Counted from the first letter of the stretch, positions 8,160-18,362 are shown. The stretch is 27,307 nt of DNA from Prorocentrum cordatum (GCA_963575745.1 CAUYUJ010003638.1:50001-77307); one strand, 5' to 3'. Made by a program: numbers and translations. Notes: generated by a model not told the origin, from the sequence alone.

Positions 8160-9417
8160 TGGCGAAAGACCCAGCCACATGCAGTTGTGGGCACTGCCGT
8201 TGTGTGCGCCGCATTCGGTGGAGCTCCCTTTGGGGCCACGAAGCGTGTGAATGGGTGTGCCAAAATGGGTGCGGTGGGCGCATGCGAACGCTGGCATCTG
8301 GGCCTTCGGTGGAATTCCCCATGGGGCGACGAAACGTGTGAAGGGGGGTCCCAACATGGGAGCGGTGGGCGCATGCGAAAGCGTGAGAGGGGTGTGCCAG
8401 AATGGGTGCGGCGGGCGCATGCGAGCCCTGGCATCTGGACCTTCGGTGGGGCTCGTCATGGGGCCAAGGAACAAGTAAGAGGTGTTCCAAAATTGGCGCG
8501 GCGGGCGCGTGCGAGCGCTGGCATCTGGGCCTTCGGTGGAGCTCCCCAGTGGGCCACGAAGCGTGCGAGGATGCCCCAAAATGAGTGCGGCGGGCACATT
8601 CGAGCGCTGGCATCTGGACAAGTGGAGCCCCCATTTGGGGCCACATAAACATGTGAAGAGTGTGCCGAAATTGGTGCGGTGGGCGCATGCGAACGCTGGC
8701 ATCTGGGCCTTCGGTGGGGCTCCCTGTGGGGACACAACAACGTCCGAAGGGTGTGCCAAAATGGACGCGGTGGGCGCATGCGAGCGCTGGCATCTGGCCT
8801 TTGGTGGGGTCCCTTTATGGGGCCACAAAGCGTGTGAGGGGTGTGTCAAAATGGGTGCGGCGGGCACATGCGAGCGGTGGCGCATGTAGGTTTTCGGTGG
8901 AGCTCCCTATGGGGCCACGAAGCGTGTGAAGGGGTGTGCCAAAATGGGCGCGGTGGGCGCATGCGAGCGCTGGCATTTGGGCCTTCGGTGATGGAGCCAC
9001 GAAGCGTGCGACGGGTGTCCCAAAATGGGTGCGACGGGCGCATGCCAGCGCTGGCATGTGGGCCTTCGGTGGGGTTCCATATGGGGCCACGAAGCGTGCG
9101 ATGGGTGTCCCAAAATGGGCACGGTGGGCGCATGCGAGCGCTGGCATCTGGGCCTTCGGTGGAGCTCCCTATGGGGCCACAAAACGTGTGAGGGGTGTGC
9201 CAAAATGGGAGCGGTGGGCGCATGCGAGCGCTGGCATCTGGGCCTTCGATGGAGCGCCCTATGGGGCCACGAAACGTGTGAGGGGTGTGCCAAAGTGGGG
9301 GAGGAGAGGAAGAGTGCGAAGATGGGACGAGGGAGGAGCAGGAGGAGGTTGAGAGGAGTGGCGCGGGGCGCTGTCTCTTCGAAACGAGGACCCAACACCA
9401 CAGACGGCTGGGAAATA
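8160..9417. repeat. Composite repeat cassette, copy 1 (90-bp array plus flanks)
   Basis: The left flank (8160-8212) holds GACCCA, six variable bases, then ATGCAGTTGTG. The core (about 8213-9300) is a tandem array with a 90-bp unit marked by GGAGCTCCCTATGGGGCCAC, GTGTGAGGGGTGTGCCAAAA, GGCGCATGCGAGCGCTGGCA and GGGCCTTCGGT. Several units are truncated. The right flank is a G/A-rich tract, then GCGGGGCGCTGTCTCTTCGA, CCCAACACCACAG and GGGAAATA. The same left flank, core type and right flank occur in the same order and orientation at 15332-16720. Frames are open on both strands, but the homologous array's 88-89-bp unit breaks any shared frame. Confidence 0.85.
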
Positions 9418-9759
9418 TCCGGGACGCGCCCGACGCTTCCAAACGTGTGGCGCTCTTGCCATTGGATCTGAATTCCAAATTTCCCAAATTCGTCGGAACA
9501 TGTTGGGCGCGGTGTGCCAGCAACGTCCAGGATACGAATCCAGCAGATTGTGTATCATCCATGCGTTGGCATGCTCATGATTTAGCAGACATCCATAGCT
9601 GCCTGGCTCTAGGAGCCCTGAAGACGCCGAAAGGCAGAAAGCTTGGAGAAAAAAAAAAAACATCATCATTCACAAGACCGCTCAGCACAACAAAATTATC
9701 CCAGTGCGACCCTACCTAGGAGTTGGAGCCCCTGGAAAAGCAGCATTAGTAGTAACAGT
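9418..9759. other. Spacer, no recognised gene
   Basis: Mixed-composition sequence, open in one frame on each strand, with a 13-base A-run at 9649-9661. Third codon positions are not markedly G/C-rich in either frame and no domain is recognised. Confidence 0.4.
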
Positions 9760-10168
9760 AAAGCTAAGCTAAAGCTAAGCTAAAGCTAGGCAAAAGCTAA
9801 GCTAAAGCTAAGCAAAGCTTAGCTAAACCTAAGCTAAAGCTAAGCAAATATTAGCTAAAGCTAAAGATAAAGTTAAAGCTAAGCTAAAGCTAAGCTAAAG
9901 TTAAGCTAAAGCTAAACTAAAGCTGAGATAAAGCTAAGCTAAAGCTAAGATAAAGCTGAGTTAAAGCTAAGCTAAACTAGGCTAGACAAAGCTAAGCTTA
10001 GCTAAGTTAATATGATACAGGCTAAGTTAATTAAGCTAAAATGAGATAAGCTAAGCTAAGCTAAGCTAAAAGCTAAGCTAAGCTAAGCTCAGCTAAGCTA
10101 AGCTAAGTTAAGCTCAGCTATGATGATATAAGTTAAGCTAAGCTAAGTTAAGCTAAGCTAAGCTAAGC
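9760..10168. repeat. (AAGCTA/AGCTA)n array
   Basis: AAGCTAAGCTAAAGCTAAGC-type repeats of 5 and 6 bases, increasingly degenerate toward 10000-10060. Each unit contains the palindrome AGCT. Stops are frequent, so no frame is open. Confidence 0.93.
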
Positions 10169-10335
10169 TGGGTGAACCCAGGGGGCGCAACTGGGGGAAC
10201 CGCCAGGGGCGTTTTACACTGCCCGGCCCTTTAAGCAAACAAAGTAAGAACCCTCTAGGCAGAGCCTAGGTAGGGAAAAATACATCGAATGATCTGCGGC
10301 ACCCGTGAACGCTTGGCCCAACAGCATCGAACCAC
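10169..10335. other. Spacer with two small hairpins
   Basis: CTGGGT-GA-ACCCAG (10168-10181) and CTAGGC-AGA-GCCTAG (10255-10269) are short perfect stems. I found no RNA gene hallmark around them. Confidence 0.45.
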
Positions 10336-11410
10336 GTCAGCTCTTCACGAAAGTGGCACCGCTTGCGCAGCTGGCGGACACCCACGGAGCCGCGAGATCT
10401 CGTACGGATCCCCGTGCCCCTCCGCTCCGCTGGGCCTCCCAGTCAGTCAGAAGCCATGCGCCAGCCTTTGGCACGACGCTTGGGCAAAACATGCGCCCAC
10501 ATGTGCACAGATGTACGTGCCCACAGGATCCCACAAAATTGGCGCTGCGCAGTTGGTATCCCCCCCCAGGGGAGCCGCAAGGTCTCGTCTGGGTCCGCGT
10601 GCCCCTCCGCTCCGCTGGAAACCCCAGGAGCACACGACTGCGGCGACGGGTGCACAACCGGCAGCCCCCCCCCCAGGGAAACGCGGGGTCTCGTCTGGGT
10701 CCGAGCGTCCCTCCGCCCAAAGGGGCCTCCCAGGAGCCCAGGAAAGTGGCGACGGCTGCGCACTTGGCAGCCCCCCAGGGAGCGGCGAGGTCGTGTGGGT
10801 CCGCGTGTCCCGCCGCTCCGCTGGAACTCCCCAAATAGCAACGGTTGCATAATTGGCAGCCCCCCTCGGGGAACCGCGAAGTATCGTCTGGGTCCACGTA
10901 CACATCCGCCCCGCTGGAACTCCCAGGAGCCCAGTGGTTGGCAGGCCCCCTGGGAACGGCGAGATCTCGCCTGGGTCTGCGTGCAACTTCACTCCGCAAG
11001 AACACGCAGGAGCTTCGGAAAAAGGCGACGGTGGCGCAGTTGCCGGCACCCCAGGAAACCGCGAGGTCTCGTCCTGGTCTGCGTTCAACTCCACGTCGCT
11101 GGACCTCCCGGGAGCCCCCTGAAGCGGCGACAGTTACTCGAATGGAAGCCACCGAAAGGAACCGAGATGTCCTGTCTCGTCCGCGCGTTACTCCAATCCG
11201 CTGGCCTGCCCAGGGGCGCACGAAAGGTGGCGACAAGCGCGCAGCTGGCAGCACCCAGGGAGCAGCGAGGCCTCGCCTGGGTCCGCGTGTGCATCCGCGC
11301 CGCTGGACCTCCCGGCAACCCACAAAAGCAGCGGCAGTTGCGCAACTGGCGGCCACTCAGGGAGCCGCGACGTCTCGACTGGATCTGTGTGTCTCCCCAC
11401 TCCTCTGGGG
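10336..11410. repeat. Degenerate ~100-bp tandem array, about ten units
   Basis: The landmark CTGGGTCCGCGTG, with variants, recurs at about 10398, 10588, 10697, 10795, 10889, 10972, 11076, 11180, 11277 and 11380. Other constant words are GCGCAGTTGGCAGCCCCCCA, GGGAGCCGCGAGGTCTCGTC and TCCGCTGGAACTCCCAGGAG. Spacing varies between about 83 and 109 bases and most steps are not multiples of three. Long open readings occur on both strands, which reflects GC composition. Confidence 0.85.
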
Positions 11411-11555
11411 GGAGTGCGAGGCTGAGGGTTCATTGCGGCCGTCCCAGCGCCTTGCCAGTCTCTTTGGAAGCCTCCGGGCCCTGCTGCCTTCTAAGAGGCG
11501 CCCCGCCTCCTTCGAATGCCACCCCCCCCCTGGCGCCACCCATGTGTGCGCACCG

Positions 11556-11968
11556 CAGGAGGACAAGGAGGAGGAGGAGGAGGAGGAGGAGGAGGAGGAG
11601 GAGGAGAAAGAGAAAGAGGAGGAGGAGGAGGAGGAGGAGGAGGAGGAGGAGGAGGAGGAGGGAGGGAGGAGGAGGAGGAGGGAGGAGGAGAGAGGGGAGG
11701 AGGGGGAGGAGGAGAGGAGGCGGAAGGAGGAGGAGGAGGAGGAGGAGGAGGAGGAGGAGGAGGAGGAGGATGAGAGAGGAGGAGGAGGAGGAGGAGGAGG
11801 GGGAGGGGAGGGGGGAGGGGGAGGAGGGGAGGAGGAGGAGGAGGAGGAGGAGGAGGAGGAGGAGGAGGAGGAGAGGAGGAGGAGGAGGAGGAGGAGGAGG
11901 AGGCGGAGGGGAGGAGGGGGAGGAGGGAGAGGAGGAGGAGGAGGCGGAGGAGGAGGAGGAGAAGGAGC
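11556..11968. repeat. (GGA)n purine tract, ~410 bp
   Basis: GGA repeats with occasional AGAGA, GGGGA and GGCGGA variants. All frames are open on both strands and give Glu, Arg, Gly, Ser, Leu or Pro homopolymers. The purine strand is plus here, opposite to the tracts left of 6 kb. Confidence 0.95.
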
Positions 11969-12050
11969 CTTCGTGAGCGTGTTGGCCACGTCCGAGGGGC
12001 CGTGCCACAGCCAACGACGCACGCACACCCCTGGGCAGGCAAGAAAAGAG

Positions 12051-12142
12051 AATAAGGAGGAGGAAGAGGAGGAGGAGGAAGGGGATGGAGATAGGGAGGG
12101 AGGGAGGAAGGGAAGGAGGGAGGGAGGGAGGGAAGGAGGAAC
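12051..12142. repeat. (GGA)n/(GGGA)n purine tract
   Basis: GGA followed by GGGA and GGAA units, separated from the previous tract by about 80 bases of mixed sequence. Confidence 0.9.
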
Positions 12143-12261
12143 CACGTGGTGGTGGTAGACGGTGGTTTGGACGCGTTGTCGGGCTTAGCTCATTAAGCTG
12201 TGAGCAAAAGAGGGCCCGCAACAGAAAGCAAACAGCTTGTTGCCTGAATGCCCGCTACGCC

Positions 12262-12495
12262 TGAACGGGGGAGCGGGTCGGCAGGGGGGGTCCCCGCCAA
12301 GGTAAGAGCAGAATCCTGCAGAGGCCGCTAACTGGATAGAGAGGCTTGGGCACTGAACAACAAACACTAGACTGTGCGACGTCACGCTGCAAACTGCAGC
12401 GCGGGAGCGGGTTGGCACGGGGAGTCCCAGCCAAGGCAGGAGCAGGGACCCGGAGAAGCCCCCAACTGGACAAACAGGTCTGGGCACCGATGCAC
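12262..12495. repeat. Two copies of a ~95-bp repeat, 135-bp spacing
   Basis: GGGAGCGGGTCGGCAGGGGG at about 12268 and GGGAGCGGGTTGGCACGGGG at about 12403 each begin a segment with matching words: CCAAGG, AGAGCAG/GGAGCAG, AACTGGA and TGGGCAC. The copies are clearly diverged. No coding frame is favoured. Confidence 0.75.
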
Positions 12496-12539
12496 ACTCA
12501 GAGGCGCGGGGAAAACGAGGCACGAGCGCAATGCCCTGG

Positions 12540-13555
12540 AGGCAGACAGCACAAGGAGCACGCTGCCGACGTAGCTGTAGAGGTCAGGCCGAAATCGCCT
12601 GCGGGAGTGCCCTCTGCCGTAGCAAGCTCGTAAGCGGCCACTCGGCCCCATTTGTGGGCTGTTCTATTAGTAGACACGCTCAGAACATTGGAAGACGTCG
12701 AGGCATACGCTTCCTTGTGAGCATACGATCAATGCAAGGGAGGCCACTACATAAGCTTGAATGCTGCAGCGTCCTCCACAGGGGGCGAGCCATGGCCAGC
12801 CACTGGAGGATCGACTTATTATTGGCTGTTGTCTGCATCGCCAACCGTGCCCCATATAATGAGACCGACGAGCTCCTTGTAGGCAAAATCCAGGCTGGTT
12901 GTGGGAAGCGCCAACTGATCGCCAGGTGGATCACATTCGTGCGCGCGGCAACTGGGGGCATCAGCACGCTCGACCTCCACCGAAGGCATGGCAAATCAGG
13001 CCCCTGGCTATTTAGCTTCTTCACAGCTGTTGGCAGCGTCGCCGGTGATGTCCAAGCTGCCGGTCACGAAAGCGGGCCATGTCGCCCTGAGGTTCTAATC
13101 CTGACGATGCCAACTTGCCCAGCTCGAGATGCGCCTGCGCACGGCCATAGAGTGGGCCACCGTATTCGCATTCCGCAGATCGGTGTCCAACTGATCCTTC
13201 ATGTAGCCGATGCTCCCCTCGGAGGCGTCCTCGCAACCAGTGGCTTCGGCGCGCTCTCGCGGGGGCAACTCGTAGGGCGTGTCTTCGCAGTTCGGGATGA
13301 CCTCGAACTGCGGATTGCGACAGATGGACTAGCAGTAGGCTGGCGCTGTTCAGAGGGATGTAACCCGTAGGCGCCGACTGGAAGACGTGGCCAGAAAGGT
13401 CCCAGAAGTCGGGCGCGTGCCACTGTCCTTGGGGAGCCACTAGGACCAGCATCGGAGTGCGGGCCCGCGGCTGCAGCGGATCCTCGTTGAACACGCACTG
13501 GTTCTCGAAGCTGTAGTGAACCCGAGCCAAGCATTGCCACTGTAACCAAACATCT
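12540..13555 (-). pseudogene. Decayed protein-coding sequence, family not recognised
   Basis: Consecutive minus-strand stretches look coding because their third codon positions are mainly G or C and their residues are varied, but they sit in different frames. About 13540-13330 contains VAPQGQWHAPDFWDLSG. About 13320-13145 contains FEVIPNCEDTPYELPP and IGYMKDQLDTDLRNANTVAH. About 13140-13080 contains AQAHLELGKLASSGLEPQGD. About 13065-13010 contains VTGSLDITGDAANSCEEAK. About 12990-12815 contains TTSLDFAYKELVGLIIWGTV. Further fragments run to about 12540. The breaks near 13320, 13140 and 13065 are one- or two-base frame changes without room for ordinary introns, and stops intervene. I do not recognise the family. 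An alternative is a gene with very short introns or an unusual assembly error. Confidence 0.45.
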
Positions 13556-13585
13556 AGAGGAATTCGCGCTACTTCCAATGAAGAG

Positions 13586-13760
13586 GCCATGAAGAAGCCT
13601 CGCAAAAACCTCCGGGAGACCACTACGAAGCCTTGCGACCACGGACAAACCTCTCGGAAACTGCTAAGAAGCCTCGCAGAAACCTCCCGGAAGCACTCAG
13701 GACATAATCCCCCCCGAGGCTCGCAACCCGCAGCGCAGAGGCTCGTAAGAGGCTGCGCAG
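13586..13760. repeat. Degenerate GAAGCCTCGC repeat
   Basis: GAAGCCTCGCAAAAACCTCC, GAAGCCTTGCGACC and GAAGCCTCGCAGAAACCTCC follow one another, then GAGGCTCG-type words at 13719-13770. Spacing is irregular (about 33-45 bases). It probably adjoins or overlaps the 5' end of the decayed gene to its left. Confidence 0.6.
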
Positions 13761-14107
13761 AGGCTCGTAAGGGGTCGGCGTGGAGGGGGGATCACTGTCT
13801 GTTTCAATCAGATTGCAATCCGACCCATTCGAGTGGTTGCAATCAGTGCCAGTTAGTTCCTGAACAGCCCGACGTGGTTGCAACTGGGCGTATGATCATC
13901 CCCCTCGCCCAAATCCGCATCCTCATCTTTCCATTTGTATTACTATTTATATTTGTCTTCACTGTTATAATTACTAGTGTTATTCGTCACGTCGTAGCAT
14001 TTTTTAAATAGCTAGTATCATCAATAATGTTCATAATAGAATTGTTTATAGTAATATAATTGGTAGTACTCTTCCGACTAGTCTTACTATGTGCTTCATA
14101 TTAGTTG
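13761..14107. other. Spacer becoming AT-rich
   Basis: The left part has TTGCAATC words. From about 13910 to 14100 the sequence is strikingly AT-rich compared with the rest of the window (TATTACTATTTATATTTG, ATAATTACTAGTG). No gene or known organellar sequence is recognised. Confidence 0.5.
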
Positions 14108-14404
14108 CCTTGTTCATATATGATTCGCCTTCATCATCATCATTAGCATCATCATTATCATCATCATCACCATCATCATCCTCAGCATCATCATCATCAT
14201 CCACATCGTCGTCATCATCGGCATCATCATCAGCATCATCATTCATCATTATGCTCCTCTTCCTCCTCCTCCTCCTCATCATCAGCATCATCGTCATCAT
14301 CGTCGTCATCATCATCATCATCATCATCGTCATCATCATCCACATCTTTCCCCGCATCTTCCTCCTCCTCCCCTTCCTCCCCCCCTTTTCCTTTTCCTCC
14401 CTTC
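14108..14404. repeat. (TCA)n then (TCC)n microsatellites
   Basis: TCA/ATC trinucleotides with CGTCGTCATC variants run to about 14350, followed by a TCC/CCT-rich stretch to 14404. Poly-Ser and poly-Asp readings are artefacts. Confidence 0.92.
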
Positions 14405-14577
14405 AGATTTGCCGCAACCGCGATCGCATCGTACGCGTCACGTCGTCCCGTGTGCTCCCGGCGAAACTTCGGGGCACCTCTTGAAGCGTTCTGTGATGAG
14501 CTGCTTGTAGGCCGGGACCCTGGGCAGCGGGGAGGTGCTGAGAGGAGCGGGTCTCTGGCCGGAGGAAGACCAAAGTT

Positions 14578-15010
14578 GCACTTCTGTCAACCAGCGACTT
14601 CCCTTGAGAAGGGTATGCCCAAGGATATGGCGGAGGAGCGAGAGATGATAAGAGAATGCCCTTCGGCCAGCCAGCGACTCCCCTTGAGAAGGGTCTGCAT
14701 TAGGATATGGCGGAGGAGGAGGAGGACAAGAAGTTGCTCTTCAGTCATCCAACGACTCCTCTTGAGAAGGGTCTGCATGAGAATATGGAAGAGGAGGAGG
14801 AGCAGAGAACCAAAAGTAACTCTTCGGTCAGCCAGCGACTTCTCTTGACAAGGGTCTCCACAAGGATATGGAAGAGGAGGAGAAGAGGGCAGGAAGTTGC
14901 TTTGCGGTCAGCCAGCGAATCTCCTTGGAAAGGGTTTGCACGAGGATGTGGCGGAGGAGGAGAAGGAGGAGGAGAGGGCAAAAACTCCTTTCTCGGTCAA
15001 CTAGCAACTG
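14578..15010. repeat. ~80-bp tandem repeat, about five units
   Basis: Units carry TCAGCCAGCGACTTC, CTTGAGAAGGGTCTGCA and GGATATGGCGGAGGAGG. The GGGT landmark lies at 14611, 14691, 14769, 14852 and 14932, so steps are 78-83 bases. Each unit ends in a short GGA run whose variable length probably causes the drift. Frame is not kept between units. Confidence 0.9.
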
Positions 15011-15331
15011 CTCTACGCAATCCGGTGCGCAGCCGAGCCAGCGGGAGGGGGCGAGGAGGCTAGGCGGGGCCGATCCACTCGGCAGGGAACCAGAACTCCA
15101 ACCGAGTCGTTCGCTGAAGGTCCTGGCGCCCGAAACCGGCCTCCAGATGGCCAACGTGGCGAAGAACCAGCTGTCTCCACTCTGCTCGAGCCGACGGATC
15201 TGTGACGGATCTGTGAGGGCGCCAGTGTGGTGGGCGCCTCCAAAGTCCAACGGGAGCGAAAAGCAAAATGTCGATCCTCGATCCTCGAGGAGAGGCCACC
15301 CTGATCCTCCAGCGCGCCCAAAAAAAAGACT
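15011..15331. other. Spacer with possible exon-like stretch
   Basis: Between about 15080 and 15270 both a plus frame (SLKVLAPETGLQMANVAKNQ) and a minus frame (WFFATLAIWRPVSGARTF) have raised G/C at third positions. I cannot choose between them and recognise neither. Near 15270-15287 the TCCTCGA heptamer of 2125-2182 recurs. Confidence 0.35.
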
Positions 15332-16720
15332 GACGAAGGACCCAATGATATGCAGTTGTGAGTCAAGCAATTGTGAATATCGTCTTCGGTGGAGCTCCCT
15401 ACGGGGCCAAGAAGCGTGTGAGGGGTGTGCCGAAATGAGTGGCGGGGACTCGTGCGAACTGTGCCACTGCGACCTTCGGCGGAGCTCCTATGGGGCCACG
15501 AAACGTGTGAGGGGTGTGCCTAAATGAGTGGCGGGGACGCGTGCGAACTTTGCCACTGGGACCTTCGGCGAAACTCCTATGGGCCACGAAGCGTGTGAGG
15601 GGTGTGCCGAAATGAGTGGCGCGGACGCATGCGGGCTGCGCCACTGCGACCTTCGGCGGAGCTCCTATGGGGCCACGAAACGTGTAAGGGGTGTGCCGAA
15701 ATGAGTGGCGGGGACGCATGTAAACTGTGCCACTGCGACCTTCGGCGGAGCTCCTATGGGGCCACGAAGCGTGTGAGGGGTGTGCCGAAATGAGTGGCGG
15801 GGACGCGTGCGAACTGTGCCACTGCGACCTTCGGCGGAGCTCCTATGGGCCACGAAGCGTGTGAGGGGTGTGTCGAAATGAGTGGCGCGGACGCATGCGA
15901 AGTGTGCCACTGCGACCTTCGGCGGAGCTCCTATGGGGCAACGAAACGTGTGAGGGGTGTGCCGAAATGAGTGGCGGGGACGCATGCGAACTGTGCCACT
16001 GGAACCTTCGGCGGAGCTCCTATGGGCCACGAAGCGTGTGAGGGGTGTGCCGAAATGAGTGGCGGGGACGCATGCACACTGTGCCACTGCGACCTTCGGC
16101 GGAGCTCCTATGGGGCCACGAAGCGTGTGAGGGGTGTGCCGAAATGAGTGGCGGGGACCGTGCGAACTGTGACACTGCGACCTTCGGCGGAGCTCCTATG
16201 GGCCACGAAGCGTGTGAGGGGTGTGCCGAAATGAGTGGCGCGGACGCATGCGAAGTGTGCCACTGCGACCTTCGGCGGAGCTCCTATGGGGCCGCGAAAC
16301 GTGTGAGGGGTGTGCCGAAATGAGTGGCGGGGAAGAATGCAAAATGTGTCATTGCGACCTTCGGCGGAGCTCCTATGGGGGCCACGAAACGTGTGAGGTG
16401 TGTGCCGAAATGAGTGGCGGGGACGCGTGCGAACTGTGCCGCTGGGACCTTCGGCGGAGCTCCCATGGGGTCACGAAGCGTGTGAGGGGTGTGCCGAAAT
16501 GAGTAGCTGGGGCGCATGCGAACTGTGCCACTGGGACCTTTGGCGGAACTCATATGGGGCCACGAAGCGTGTGAGGGGTGTGCCGAAATTATGGTGATGG
16601 AGGAGGGAGGGGAGGGAGGAATGGGAGGAGGGAGGAGGGGGAGGAGGAGAGGAGAGGAACGCGGGGCGCTGTCTTTTCAAAACGAGAACGAACCCAACAC
16701 CACAGGATGGTTGGGAAATA
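15332..16720. repeat. Composite repeat cassette, copy 2 (88-89-bp array plus flanks)
   Basis: The left flank has GACCCA, six variable bases, then ATGCAGTTGTG, aligned without gaps to copy 1. The core (about 15383-16590) has some thirteen units of 88-91 bases with GGAGCTCCTATGGGGCCACG, GTGTGAGGGGTGTGCCGAAA, TGAGTGGCGGGGACGC and CTGCGACCTTCGGC. CCTTCGGC landmarks include 15562, 15650, 15739, 15828, 15916, 16005, 16093, 16181, 16269 and 16358. The right flank is a GGA-rich tract, then GCGGGGCGCTGTCTTTTCAA, CCCAACACCACAG and GGGAAATA, as in copy 1. It is not coding, because unit length changes the frame. Confidence 0.88.
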
Positions 16721-17640
16721 GATCTACATACCTACACACCTACCAGGATTGCTGATAATGTCGACTTCTATTAGAGGCCTCCCAACTGGGGTCCAAGTAG
16801 ACGGGGTCGCCGGATCGCACCGCATCGCCGCCGCATCGCCGATACATCGGCGATGCACTGGCGACGTCGGCGATGTGTCGGCGCCGTCGGTGTGAAGAAG
16901 ATCGGGGTCCACATCGAGCCACATCGCCGATGCATCGGCGATGCGGCGACATCATCCGACCCCACCTGCTCGGACCCCATTTGCGGGGTCTGGACAAAGG
17001 TGCCCCTGAAGGTTTCCCCCGAATTTCCTGGGAGGCATAGGTTGGCCTCGAACGCACCCCTCTCGATGCCCAGGCGGGGGCCCAGGGGCTCAAGAACGGA
17101 GCGAAAAGCGCAGCCATGCCCGGAAAGGACGGTCGCCAGCGGCCCAAGCAAGCAACAGGGGTCGTCTAAAACACCAGATTTCGCGCATCGCTCCCCGAGT
17201 GGGAGGCCTGGACACAGCTGAAGGCCAAGGAAGGATCCAATGAAGGCCAAGGCAGGAGGGCACCCGTGCCCAGGGCCTGCGGAGGCAGTCGAACTTCTGC
17301 GGAAGGACGCTGAGCTCGCGGTCCTGCTCGTCCTGGTCCTCCCACTCTTTTTGCTCCTGCGCGGCCCAGAGGCCCCCCCTCCCCCGAGGGTCCCCTCCGT
17401 GATGCCCGCTCTGCGGGCTCAGTTCGGCGGGCCCCCTGCGGACCCTCGCCGCTTAAATTTCGAAAGAAGAGGATGAGATGAAGGTAAAATGGAGGATGCA
17501 TGAGAAGCATGCGGAAAGGCATGATAAGAGCGGCCTCGCGCATTCCGCTGGCCGCCTCGCGCACTCCGCCGGTCGATTCTACAAGTTGTCATGAGGGCCC
17601 ATACTGTTATATGTTAATCAACGTGGACCCCAAACAGAAG
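16721..17640. other. Spacer, no recognised gene
   Basis: GC-rich mixed sequence. Apart from the palindromic cluster at 16834-16943 I see no repeat array. Frames are open on both strands without a recognised domain. Confidence 0.4.
16834..16943. repeat. Cluster of ATCGGCGATG palindromes
   Basis: CATCGCCGATG-CATCGGCGATG (16922-16943) is a perfect 22-bp palindrome. CATCGCCGATA-CATCGGCGATG (16834-16855) is the same with one change. Shorter GTCGGCGATG words lie between them. Confidence 0.85.
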
Positions 17641-17745
17641 GCTCTTGCAGCCTACGCGGTGCAATATGTGGTGCAATGTATGCGATGCAAACTACGTGAT
17701 GCAATATGCGCGGTGCAATCTAGCTGGTGCAATCAATCACTTGCT
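17641..17745. repeat. Degenerate TACGCGATGCAA repeat
   Basis: GCAATATGTG, GCAATGTATGCGATGCAAA, TACGTGATGCAA and GCGGTGCAATCTAG recur at roughly 12-20-base spacing. Similar words end the larger units near 21836-21890 and 26757-26790, so this is probably the tail of a lost unit preceding unit 1. Confidence 0.65.
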
Positions 17746-17761
17746 CAACTTGAAGCTGTCC

Positions 17762-18321
17762 CCTCCACTGCTCGCGCAAACATCCCACCCTCCCACCCGC
17801 AACTTGGTTTGCAAAACCTCTTCAGACCGACTACGACGACATCGACGACAATGACGACGACGACACCGACGACGTCTCCGACGACTTCGACGACGACAAC
17901 GATGCCGACGCCGACGACGACGAAGACGACGACGACGATGCCAACGAAGGCGACGACGAGGGAGGAGGAAGGACGACGACGGCGACAACGACGACAACGA
18001 CGACAACGACGAGGGAGGAGGGAGGACGGCGACGACGCGAACGACGACGAAAGAGGAAGGACGGCGACGCCGACGACGACAACGACGAGGGAGGAGGGAA
18101 GACGACAACGACGACGACGACGACGACGGTGACAAAATAGAACCGACGACGAGACGCCGACGACAGACGACGACGACGACGTGGGAGGAGGAGGACGGAC
18201 GACCACGGCGACAACGACGACGGAAACGACCACGACGCCAAAGAGGACGACGACGACGAACACGAGAAAAGACAGAGGACGACGTAGGCGACGACGACGA
18301 CGACGACGCGGGAGGAGGGAG

Positions 18322-18362
<41 letters not shown>

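Noticed and set aside
8115-9562. 30-residue repeat protein in the 90-bp array, on either strand
   Set aside because: Frames are open on both strands and the homologous array at 15383-16590 has 88-89-bp units, which destroy the frame; several units here are also truncated.
10337-12221. Large open frames on both strands across the ~100-bp array and the GGA tract
   Set aside because: Unit spacing is mostly not a multiple of three, so no repeated peptide is maintained in frame; homopolymer parts come from GGA repeats.
7587-16590. CRISPR-like direct repeats
   Set aside because: Units are contiguous, with no unique spacers alternating with short constant repeats, and the context is eukaryotic.
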